6,306 nucleotides of DNA from Archaeoglobus sp. JdFR-24 (lineage in GTDB: Archaea > Halobacteriota > Archaeoglobi > Archaeoglobales > Archaeoglobaceae): the NCBI GenBank assembly GCA_002011215.1, contig MTML01000116.1, positions 1 to 6,306 of the forward strand. The letters run 5' to 3'. This document shows, piece by piece, positions 1-6,151 of this stretch. The notes beneath the pieces were generated by a model. That model did no database searches. It saw only the letters and a list, made by a program, of their open reading frames with translations, and was not told the origin of the DNA. Made by a program: the position numbers and the translations under genes. Every line of letters starts with the position of its first letter. The first letter of the stretch is position 1.

Positions 1-44
1 ATCTGACAAAACTTTTTGTGCACATCCATACCTGCATACAACAT
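1..44 (-). CDS. IS110-family transposase, N-terminal fragment (runs off the left edge)
   Basis: Reading leftward from an ATG at 44, the sequence encodes MLYAGMDVHKKFCQ and continues past the window edge. The pattern Y-x-G-[IM]-D-V-H-K-K is the hallmark N-terminus of IS110/IS1111 transposases (DEDD recombinases with a RuvC-like fold). Asp7 would be the first acidic residue of the DEDD metal-binding set. Family members are usually about 300-450 residues, so nearly all of the gene lies outside, including the remaining acidic residues and the C-terminal Tnp20 domain with its catalytic serine. The start is supported by GGAGG at 56-52, 7 nt upstream. The frame stays open to a TAA at 83-81 but has no other start codon there; an ATG at 61 is out of frame. 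It is divergent from the large surface-protein gene. Whether it is intact, and whether it belongs to the IS110 or IS1111 subgroup, cannot be judged here. Confidence 0.88.
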   Translation of the reverse strand, partial: MLYAGMDVHKKFCQ

Positions 45-48
45 TTTA

Positions 49-77
49 CCGCCTCCTTCATGCTTATATGGAGGCGG
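49..77 (-). promoter_or_regulatory. GC-rich hairpin sequestering the transposase ribosome binding site
   Basis: CCGCCTCC at 49-56 and GGAGGCGG at 70-77 form a perfect 8-bp stem, seven of the eight pairs being G-C or in G-C context, with a 13-nt loop (57-69). In the minus-strand transcript the 3' arm contains the transposase GGAGG. Burying the ribosome binding site in a hairpin is an established way for insertion sequences to limit translation from read-through transcripts (known in IS10, IS50 and IS200). That this hairpin does the same job is inferred from its position. Confidence 0.6.
52..56 (-). promoter_or_regulatory. Shine-Dalgarno of the transposase, inside a hairpin arm
   Basis: On the minus strand GGAGG (56-52) lies 7 nt before the ATG at 44. 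The large gene on the other side has the same core and the same 7-nt spacing, which supports both starts. All five bases lie in the 3' arm of the hairpin at 49-77, so the site should be hidden whenever that hairpin forms. Confidence 0.8.
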
Positions 78-98
78 GCTTTAACATATCATCAGCCC
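76..98 (-). repeat. Inverted repeat competing with the RBS hairpin
   Basis: GGGCT at 76-80 and AGCCC at 94-98 can form a 5-bp GC-rich stem with a 13-nt loop. It shares positions 76-77 with the base of the RBS-sequestering stem, so the two full stems cannot form together. This could be an alternative fold of the leader RNA or part of a bridge-RNA structure. A 5-bp repeat could also be chance. Confidence 0.35.
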
Positions 99-112
99 CT
101 TGCTTTTAGATG

Positions 113-134
113 AAAATACTGCAACAGGTATTTT
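113..134 (-). repeat. AT-rich hairpin in the IS110 leader
   Basis: AAAATAC at 113-119 pairs with GTATTTT at 128-134 (7 bp). Inside, TG (120-121) can pair with CA (125-126) across a bulged G127, leaving the 3-nt loop CAA. It lies 69 bases upstream of the transposase start on the minus strand and overlaps a TATA-like box. It could be one stem-loop of a non-coding RNA encoded by the element, or a DNA-level dyad. Confidence 0.45.
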
Positions 135-139
135 ATACA
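130..139 (-). promoter_or_regulatory. Candidate archaeal TATA box for the transposase
   Basis: On the minus strand 139-130 reads TGTATAAAAT, a good match to an archaeal A/T-rich TATA box. With the usual spacing of about 25 nt, transcription would begin near 110, giving a leader of roughly 65 nt that contains the RBS hairpin. A second minus-strand TGTATAAA lies at 253-246 and would start a longer transcript near 223. The choice between them cannot be made from sequence. Confidence 0.35.
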
Positions 140-197
140 ATTCCCATAGAATCTAACTAAAAGAAACACTTGTTACGGATGTTATACTCCTACTTAT

Positions 198-208
198 TAT
201 AATTTAAA
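198..208 (+). promoter_or_regulatory. Candidate TATA box for the surface-protein gene
   Basis: TATAATTTAAA-like sequence (198-208) lies far enough upstream that transcription starting about 25 nt later (near 228) would give a leader of about 45 nt that includes the GGAGG at 260-264. The alternative plus-strand box TGTATAAA at 235-242 would place the start near 266, downstream of the Shine-Dalgarno, giving a nearly leaderless message. The well-formed Shine-Dalgarno favours the upstream box. Confidence 0.35.
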
Positions 209-221
209 GTTCCACTATGTC

Positions 222-257
222 TACAAAAAATTTTTGTATAAATTTTTTATACATGTA
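222..257. repeat. Overlapping AT-rich palindromes in the divergent promoter region
   Basis: Three perfect dyads overlap. TACAAAAA/TTTTTGTA has a 1-nt centre (222-238). TGTATAAA/TTTATACA has a 3-nt centre (235-253). TACATGTA is an 8-bp palindrome (250-257). The same TTTATACA half-site recurs at 132-139. The array ends 3 bp before the GGAGG of the large gene. It could be an operator for a dimeric regulator, a pair of opposed TATA boxes, or the scar of the IS110 end. AT-rich DNA makes such dyads likelier by chance. Confidence 0.5.
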
Positions 258-259
258 AT

Positions 260-264
260 GGAGG
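260..264 (+). promoter_or_regulatory. Shine-Dalgarno of the surface-protein gene
   Basis: GGAGG at 260-264 sits 7 nt before the ATG at 272 and decides this start. The two ATGs just upstream (253 and 258) run into stop codons within one to three codons. Confidence 0.85.
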
Positions 265-271
265 CATAAAC

Positions 272-3200
272 ATGAGAGAGAAGAGAATATTTCTATTTTG
301 TGTTGTTTTTGGATTAGTGATTGCAGCTTTTATTACAATGGAAATAAAAAATGGATTTGAATCATATGATGCATCAGCTCAACCACTAGAAGGAAATAAT
401 AACGGGAACCTCTATTTACTTCGCTCTTACGAAGGATCTGTCTATCGGCTATCCTATGATGGTTCTAGCTGGAATTGGCTATACATTGGTAGTTGGGGTG
501 CATATTCTGATTGGGTAAGTATAATAGTTGCAAATGTTCCTCCAGTAGCCAATTTCAGCTTTACTCCATCAAATCCAACTGATTTGGATACAATCCAATT
601 CACTGATTTGAGTTATGATTCAGATGGCTTCATTGTAAACTACACATGGGACTTTGGAGATGGAAGCATATCATATGAGCAAAATCCAAGTCATCAATAT
701 GCAGATGATGGAACATATAATGTTACTCTAACTGTAATAGATGATGATGGGGCTACAGATAGCATAACAAAGCAAATAACTATACTTCCAGAGTATAAAT
801 TCTCCGTTAGTGAATATATCGTCAATGCTGGAAAAATCAATTGGACAAAACTTATTGAATCATTTAATGCCACAATGATAAATGAAAGTTGTGCCTTATG
901 GAAAATTTCGCCTAGATGGGAGTATAGTCCATATTGGACTCAAGAGGAGGAACCTGTCGATTTAACTTTCTTTGCAACATTATCGATAACTAATAACACA
1001 ATTCTAACTATATATGTAAATGGTAGCGAGTCTCATGCCTTACGAGTGCTCCTTCCACACAAATATGGGTGGCAGGGATTTATCGATATGACAGAAACAG
1101 GGGAGGATTATTCTAAAATTTATAATCGTACTCATAATCATTTGTACTATTTATTGAAAAATACCTTCATAACTTTAAGGGAACAGGCAATAATCTCTTC
1201 TAATGCTATTCTTAGTGGAAAATATTTCTACTGTTCACCTTTTACAACCAAAGTCTACATATTGCATAAGTATGCAACAATAACAGAATATAATGGCCCT
1301 CCTGTAGGCTTTCATGACATTCCTTATGGTGATGGTAACGATGAGGCAAAATATTGCCCAGGATTTTACGGTTGTGAATATGAGGATGGTGAAACATTCA
1401 AGAAATACGAATTTGTCTATACTAATCCAGTATATGCTTACCTTATGGGACAGACTGATTGTGATAATGGTGAAGAAGAAAAGATATGGATTGATGATAA
1501 CTTATGGATACATCAAATAAACTGGGGACCACGTGCAGCATGGGAATCATATGCATACGTTTTACCGCATAACATATCTTTTTGGGGTAAGAAGACATGG
1601 AGTGCTAATAGATGGTCTTTCTGGATGGCGGTGGTGGCGGATAACGTTTCAGTAAATACCTTTTATGAACCTCTAGATGTGTTTACTATCATAGAAATGG
1701 GCAAAGAATATTATCTACCAAAACTGAGGCACACACATAATGATATATACTTCTCAGATGACTCTCCAGTAGCGGGACAAACTATTACTATAAGCGTTAA
1801 CATATCTAATATCGGATTGGAGCCTGTATACAATCTTACTGTGTACTTCTACACCGATAGAGCACCTCCTGACAAGAAATATATAGGTTTTGATGTAATT
1901 TCTTATATTCCTGTAGGTGGTTCTGCAATAGCATCTGTAGAATGGAATGCCATTGCAGGAACACATTATATTCGGGTAATAGACGAATTTAATAGTGGAG
2001 ATGGAGGGACAAACATATCTACACTATATGCTTACGGAGGCTCTTCCAGAGAGATAATAGTATTACCTGGGGATACAATTCCACCCATTACAACAAAAAG
2101 TATTGGTAATCCAAAATATGGTTCTAATAATGAATGGATTAACTTGTCTACACCAATATGGTTAAATGCAACAGACGATATATCTGGAGTTAACTTTACT
2201 TATTACGAGATATGGTGGGATAGTGATAACAATGGAGTTGTTGATACACAAGTTGAGAATGTAACTATATATGATAATGATGCAAATGATATGGATCCAA
2301 GTATAGGAAATATATCTGTTGAATTTAGATTCAATGAAGAATGCTTACATGAAATAAGATGGTATTCTGTGGATAATGCTGGAAATGTTGAAGATATACA
2401 TAATCAAATACATTATGTCGATAATAGTCCACCAGAAACAACATTGGATTTCAAAGGGCCAATAGAATCAGGTTACATTGAGAAGATAGTATTTGTTTCA
2501 GACAGAAGCGGAAATCCTGATATATGGATAATGAATCCAGATGGAACAGATCTCAAACAGTTGACAAATGATCCGGCTGCGGATTATAAGCCAGTTATCT
2601 CTCCAGATGGAACAAAAATACTTTTCATCTCTGAAAGAACTGGGTCATCACAAGTATGGATAATGAATAGTGATGGAACTGAACAGCATCAGCTTTTCGA
2701 TATTAGCGAATTAAACATTTCCTATCCTTACGAGAAGAGAGTATTATTTGCAACATGGACTCCAAACGGAAGCTACATAATCGCTCAAATTAGTTTGTGG
2801 GGCGTTCATCCTGTCCCATGGGATATAATATATAGATTTGATCCAGACGGATCTAATCCAGAGGTATTTCTTGATTGGGGCCCAAGTATAAAAGGAAAAT
2901 TTGATATATCTCCAGATGGAACAAAATTCGTTTATGCACATGAAGATTCAAATTATTGCTCCCCTACTTTGAAAATTTATATAGCTAATATCGAGGAAGG
3001 CAAAATAAACGAGTCATCAATAATACTTCTGAGCTCAACTGATGATGGACAAACTGATGATGATGTTATATGGTTCCCCGATGAGAAGAAAATATTGTGG
3101 AAAAAATCTGAAAATCCTGCCGGTTATGGAGCCCCACACAATCTTTATTCAATGAATATTAATGAAACAAACATAACAAAATTAACAAATTTTGTTGAGA

Positions 3201-6151
3201 GAGATGCTGCTTGGCCTGATTTTTCTCCAAATGGTACGAGGGTTGTATTTCAAATCAAAGAAAGTAACAAGTGGGGCATTTATACAATCAATCCTTATAA
3301 TGGATCAGGCATCAATCCTCTATTAGTTGACCAATATAATAATTATCAGCCTAATTGGGGAAAAATAAAGATCTTATCATACTCTAATCTTTCTTCAGCT
3401 ATTTGGATTGACTCTTCTACTTCAATTTACATAAATGCTACTGATATAGGATGTAACAACGGAAGTGGCATAAAAGAAATCCATTACAGTTATGACAATG
3501 GTTCAACATGGTATATCGTAAATGAAGATAGTGTTGTTTTTACAATACCTGATGATGAAAAACATGTAATATTATATTATGCAGTTGACAATTTAGGAAA
3601 TACAGAGAAAACCCATAAAATAATGGTATTGCCCTCTATGGATTATGAAGAGTGGAAAAATATGAAAGAGAAATTGGGGGGTATCGAGACTAATATAAGC
3701 AGTGAAAAAGTAATAATAATTTATAATAAAAGATGTCCAATTTCAAAAATTTTTGGAGAAGTTATAGAAGAATATCAAGACCCAGCATATAGAGGATGGG
3801 TATTTACAGGCTATAATCCTGATATAGAAAATTATGATTGGGAATGGACTAATCCAAATCCAGATCCAAATGCTGGAAATAATTTAGATTTAATATGGAT
3901 GAACCCATTAGGTAAAAAGTCATATGTTATCTGGGATTTAGGTTGTACAACGAATTGGGTAAGAGTTTATCCGACACAAGATCATTTAGGATATGACTAT
4001 AGAACAGGAGAACCTAACACAGATCCAGATAACCCATATGAAGTTGAGTATCATGAATATGATGTATATGTGAGCACAAATCCCTCTGGGCCATGGCAGA
4101 AATTAAATCATTCTATATTATGGCTTGAGGGGTACCAACCAGATCCAGCAATAGCTGATGATGCTGTTAAGGATTATTATTCACCAATTCCATTTAGATA
4201 TGTAAAAATTATGCCCAATGAGTTGGCTGGAAAAGATTGTGAAATAGATGCTGTTGGGGTGGCCATCTTTGGAGAATATGGGGATATAATTCCACCTGTA
4301 ATAAGCGATATAATTGATGCTCCTGACCCACAAGAAAAAGGAAGGGCAGTTAACATATCATGCAGAGTTTTTGATAATATTGGTGTAGCAAGTGTGAAAG
4401 TTAACATTACTTATCCAGATGGGACAGTAGTAAATGAAACAATGCTTCATATTTCTGGAACAAACATTTACTACTTCAATGCAAGTTATAGCAACGAGGG
4501 AGTCTATGAATACTTTATATGGGCAGAAGATACAAGTGGAAATGTGGTTATTTCATCAGTTTATAAGTTCCATATTTGTAATGAAAGTATCTCATATGAA
4601 ACAGGTAGTGGAGAGAATATCATAAATGCAACTGATGTAGGTGTGCAGCTTGTGATAAATGCAACAGGAAATGCTACCATTGGTGTTGGAGAATATAGCA
4701 TCAATCCTGCTGAAGTATCGCCAACTGGCCTTGTAGCGGTTGGAAATTATGTAGAAATAAATATTGATAACGAAAGTGCTGTAGATTGGCCAATTTACAT
4801 AGCCATTTACTACACTCAAGCAGATTTAGATTCCACTGGAATAAATGAGGATGACATTCTGGGAATGTATTACTATGATGAACAAGCTGGAATGTGGCGT
4901 TTGTATAATAATACAGGTGTAAATACGAGCGATATTATCATAAATGGAATAGCATATGCTGGATATGTATGGGCATATGCTTATGAAGGGCAACTGTCGC
5001 CTAAAATGATAGGGGCTAATCCACCTCCCGCTACATCATGCATTCTTTCTGGTGAGGGAAATCATGAATGGTACAGGAGCGATGTTGTCATCACTTTAAA
5101 AGCAACAGATAATGCGGAAGTAAATGCAACATATTACAAGTTGGATAATGGAGCATGGCGGAGATATTACAATCCATTCACTGTTTCAGATAGTGGAGAG
5201 CACGTTCTTTCATTTTATAGTATTGATAATCTCGGAAAAGTAGAGAAAGTCAAAACCAAGAGAATAAAAATAGACAAAACTTTGCCTTCGACAGAAATAA
5301 TGGCAATAGGAAATGAAAGCAATGGATGGTATACTGAGGATGTTATGATTGGCTTTATTGCCAATGATTCGTATTCAGGCGTAGATGAAACAATATACAG
5401 AATAGATGAGGGAGAATGGCATGAATATAAGACGGCCATGCTTATATGGCAGGAAGGAAAGCATATTATTGAATATTACAGCATAGATAGAGCAGGAAAT
5501 GCTGAATTGGTTAACTCATTTGAATTAAAAATAGATAAATATGCTCCAGATGTAACAGTAATTTATCCGAATGGTGGAGAAATTGTAAACGATACAGTAA
5601 ATATTCAATGGAACGCAGAAGATATAAGCGATGTAATAATCAGCATTTATTGCAGCAGTGATAATGGAACAACTTGGCATTTAATTGCTGCAAATGAAGA
5701 AAACGATGGCTTATATGAATGGAATACTGATAGTGCAAAAGATGGCACAAACTATAAGATAAAAATTGTTGCAGAGGATGAAGTGGGACATGTTAGCATG
5801 GATACGTCAGATAACGCATTCATCGTGTACAATAACTTTATTGAAACAAAAATTGAGCAACCAAAAACAGGATTTTTATATATAAACAACAGAGAAGTTA
5901 TACCATTACCGGGCAATATAACAATCATAATAGGCAAGATAGACATAGTTGCAGAAGTAAATTGTGGATTGTCAGTAGAAAAAGTGGAATTCTATATTGA
6001 CAAGGAGTTAAAATATACAGCATATGCAGAACCGTACACATGGGAATGGGATGAAAGAGCATTTTTGATGCATGAAATAGAAATCGTGGCACATGATTGT
6101 ATTGGATATACAGCTACAAGTAGGATCACAGTATGGATATTTAATATCTAA
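272..6151 (+). CDS. Giant secreted multidomain surface protein (PKD, CARDB, Ig-like, TolB-type propeller, discoidin-like)
   Basis: This intact gene encodes 1959 residues. It opens with a basic start and a hydrophobic stretch (6-22), then A-S-A at 34-36: a signal peptide or an uncleaved N-terminal anchor. Domains in order: blade-like remnant 44-88; PKD 90-172 (WDFGDG at 126-131); unrecognised region 174-483; CARDB-like 490-598; Ig-like of OmpL47 type 601-716; the start of a second such domain (717-735), interrupted by a six-bladed TolB/PD40-type propeller (about 736-1031) and resuming at 1033-1120; discoidin-like sandwich about 1145-1336; Ig-like 1339-1437; a YTQADLD-containing archaeal module 1440-1573; two OmpL47-type repeats (1584-1667, 1668-1754); a PNGGE domain 1758-1854; a C-terminal Ig-like domain 1856-1959 ending in IFNI. 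By hand I count about 50 N-x-S/T sequons. There is no recognisable catalytic site, C-terminal membrane segment, PGF-CTERM or lipobox. The likely role is an extracellular glycoprotein for adhesion or binding; the ligand is unknown. The reading frame is certain and the function is inferred from architecture. Confidence 0.95.
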   Translation: MREKRIFLFCVVFGLVIAAFITMEIKNGFESYDASAQPLEGNNNGNLYLLRSYEGSVYRLSYDGSSWNWLYIGSWGAYSDWVSIIVANVPPVANFSFTPSNPTDLDTIQFTDLSYDSDGFIVNYTWDFGDGSISYEQNPSHQYADDGTYNVTLTVIDDDGATDSITKQITILPEYKFSVSEYIVNAGKINWTKLIESFNATMINESCALWKISPRWEYSPYWTQEEEPVDLTFFATLSITNNTILTIYVNGSESHALRVLLPHKYGWQGFIDMTETGEDYSKIYNRTHNHLYYLLKNTFITLREQAIISSNAILSGKYFYCSPFTTKVYILHKYATITEYNGPPVGFHDIPYGDGNDEAKYCPGFYGCEYEDGETFKKYEFVYTNPVYAYLMGQTDCDNGEEEKIWIDDNLWIHQINWGPRAAWESYAYVLPHNISFWGKKTWSANRWSFWMAVVADNVSVNTFYEPLDVFTIIEMGKEYYLPKLRHTHNDIYFSDDSPVAGQTITISVNISNIGLEPVYNLTVYFYTDRAPPDKKYIGFDVISYIPVGGSAIASVEWNAIAGTHYIRVIDEFNSGDGGTNISTLYAYGGSSREIIVLPGDTIPPITTKSIGNPKYGSNNEWINLSTPIWLNATDDISGVNFTYYEIWWDSDNNGVVDTQVENVTIYDNDANDMDPSIGNISVEFRFNEECLHEIRWYSVDNAGNVEDIHNQIHYVDNSPPETTLDFKGPIESGYIEKIVFVSDRSGNPDIWIMNPDGTDLKQLTNDPAADYKPVISPDGTKILFISERTGSSQVWIMNSDGTEQHQLFDISELNISYPYEKRVLFATWTPNGSYIIAQISLWGVHPVPWDIIYRFDPDGSNPEVFLDWGPSIKGKFDISPDGTKFVYAHEDSNYCSPTLKIYIANIEEGKINESSIILLSSTDDGQTDDDVIWFPDEKKILWKKSENPAGYGAPHNLYSMNINETNITKLTNFVERDAAWPDFSPNGTRVVFQIKESNKWGIYTINPYNGSGINPLLVDQYNNYQPNWGKIKILSYSNLSSAIWIDSSTSIYINATDIGCNNGSGIKEIHYSYDNGSTWYIVNEDSVVFTIPDDEKHVILYYAVDNLGNTEKTHKIMVLPSMDYEEWKNMKEKLGGIETNISSEKVIIIYNKRCPISKIFGEVIEEYQDPAYRGWVFTGYNPDIENYDWEWTNPNPDPNAGNNLDLIWMNPLGKKSYVIWDLGCTTNWVRVYPTQDHLGYDYRTGEPNTDPDNPYEVEYHEYDVYVSTNPSGPWQKLNHSILWLEGYQPDPAIADDAVKDYYSPIPFRYVKIMPNELAGKDCEIDAVGVAIFGEYGDIIPPVISDIIDAPDPQEKGRAVNISCRVFDNIGVASVKVNITYPDGTVVNETMLHISGTNIYYFNASYSNEGVYEYFIWAEDTSGNVVISSVYKFHICNESISYETGSGENIINATDVGVQLVINATGNATIGVGEYSINPAEVSPTGLVAVGNYVEINIDNESAVDWPIYIAIYYTQADLDSTGINEDDILGMYYYDEQAGMWRLYNNTGVNTSDIIINGIAYAGYVWAYAYEGQLSPKMIGANPPPATSCILSGEGNHEWYRSDVVITLKATDNAEVNATYYKLDNGAWRRYYNPFTVSDSGEHVLSFYSIDNLGKVEKVKTKRIKIDKTLPSTEIMAIGNESNGWYTEDVMIGFIANDSYSGVDETIYRIDEGEWHEYKTAMLIWQEGKHIIEYYSIDRAGNAELVNSFELKIDKYAPDVTVIYPNGGEIVNDTVNIQWNAEDISDVIISIYCSSDNGTTWHLIAANEENDGLYEWNTDSAKDGTNYKIKIVAEDEVGHVSMDTSDNAFIVYNNFIETKIEQPKTGFLYINNREVIPLPGNITIIIGKIDIVAEVNCGLSVEKVEFYIDKELKYTAYAEPYTWEWDERAFLMHEIEIVAHDCIGYTATSRITVWIFNI
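539..787 (+). other. PKD domain of the surface protein
   Basis: Residues 90-172 begin with PPVANFSF and contain the diagnostic WDFGDG (126-131), then an H-x-Y-x-x-x-G-x-Y-x-V-x-L-x-V strand pair (141-155) and a terminal D-D-G-A-T-D turn. All core PKD positions are present. PKD domains in archaeal surface proteins are usually structural spacers or mediate contacts. Confidence 0.93.
791..1720 (+). other. Unrecognised Trp/Tyr- and Cys-containing region of the surface protein
   Basis: Residues 174-483 match no family I recognise. The segment is rich in aromatic residues, with a run of tryptophans at 438-451 (W438, W443, W448, W451). It carries five cysteines (C207, C321, C362, C368, C397), with C362 and C368 in a C-x5-C spacing. 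A loop rich in acidic residues and glycine precedes and follows that pair. This may be a binding or enzymatic domain of an undescribed family; nothing here proves either. Confidence 0.6.
1739..2065 (+). other. CARDB-like domain of the surface protein
   Basis: Residues 490-598 follow the CARDB pattern. A strand ending in SDDSPVAGQ leads to TITISVNISNIG, then N-L-T-V-Y-F-Y-T-D, then the I-P-V-G-G-S-A turn, then V-E-W with A-G-T-H-Y-I-R-V-I-D. CARDB is an Ig-fold module common in extracellular bacterial and archaeal proteins. Confidence 0.8.
2477..3364 (+). other. Six-bladed TolB/PD40-type beta-propeller of the surface protein
   Basis: Residues about 736-1031 contain six repeats with the PD40 signature. 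The S-P-D-G-T-K (or variant) turn appears as SPDGTK twice, TPNGSY, FPDEKK and SPNGTR, each followed by a hydrophobic strand and, in most blades, a W/Y-I-M-N or similar strand and a D-G-T-like turn. Blade one starts directly with KIVFVSDRSG, and the missing P-x-W-like strand appears at the end as QPNWG (1026-1030), which gives Velcro closure. The two SPDGTK turns share an identical 18-bp DNA stretch (2600-2617 and 2909-2926), a sign of repeat duplication. Confidence 0.88.
3704..4279 (+). other. Discoidin (F5/8 type C)-like domain of the surface protein
   Basis: Residues about 1145-1336 show the order of elements of a galactose-binding-like sandwich: W-D-L-G (1221-1224), W-V-R-V-Y (1229-1233), Y-D-V-Y-V-S-T (1263-1269) with a following W1275, F-R-Y-V-K-I (1308-1313), and E-I-D-A-V (1324-1328) as the last strand. 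Domains of this fold bind carbohydrates or lipid head groups. The ligand here is unknown. Confidence 0.7.

Larger units (their letters stand above)
1..139 (-). mobile_element. IS110-family insertion sequence, transposase-proximal end (boundary uncertain)
   Basis: The element is inferred from the transposase N-terminus at 1-44 and the structured leader upstream of it. Elements of this family usually lack clear terminal inverted repeats and often leave no target duplication, so the outer end cannot be fixed from one side. The end given here is a minimum that includes the three leader hairpins and the closest TATA-like box. IS110-group elements commonly carry a long non-coding segment upstream of the transposase, so the true junction could lie anywhere up to about 260, inside the promoter zone of the neighbouring gene. 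Confidence 0.6.

Noticed and set aside
49..56. CCGCCTCC is shared with the 3' end of tRNA-Thr (6209-6216), suggesting an attachment or target relation
   Set aside because: The match is only 8 bp and is explained at each site by its own secondary structure (the RBS hairpin and the tRNA acceptor stem). No longer duplication of the tRNA end exists in the window.
68..75. ATGGAGGC repeated at 258-265, considered as a target-site duplication around an IS end
   Set aside because: It coincides with one hairpin arm and one Shine-Dalgarno, both of the common GGAGGC type, and IS110 elements generally do not make such duplications.
110..160. Short plus-strand reading frame of 16 codons in the intergenic region
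   Set aside because: It has no ribosome binding site, no recognisable peptide character, and overlaps the leader hairpins of the IS110 end.
299..301. Cys10 in the N-terminal hydrophobic segment as a lipobox cysteine
   Set aside because: The preceding residues (I-F-L-F) do not fit an L-[AS]-[GA]-C lipobox, and the cysteine is in the middle of the hydrophobic stretch rather than at its end.
4177..4407. Antisense frame of 76 codons within the surface gene (others of similar size occur, for example at 1754-1966 and 5215-5439)
   Set aside because: These frames lie opposite well-conserved domain sequence, lack ribosome binding sites and encode nothing recognisable; they are by-products of the coding strand.
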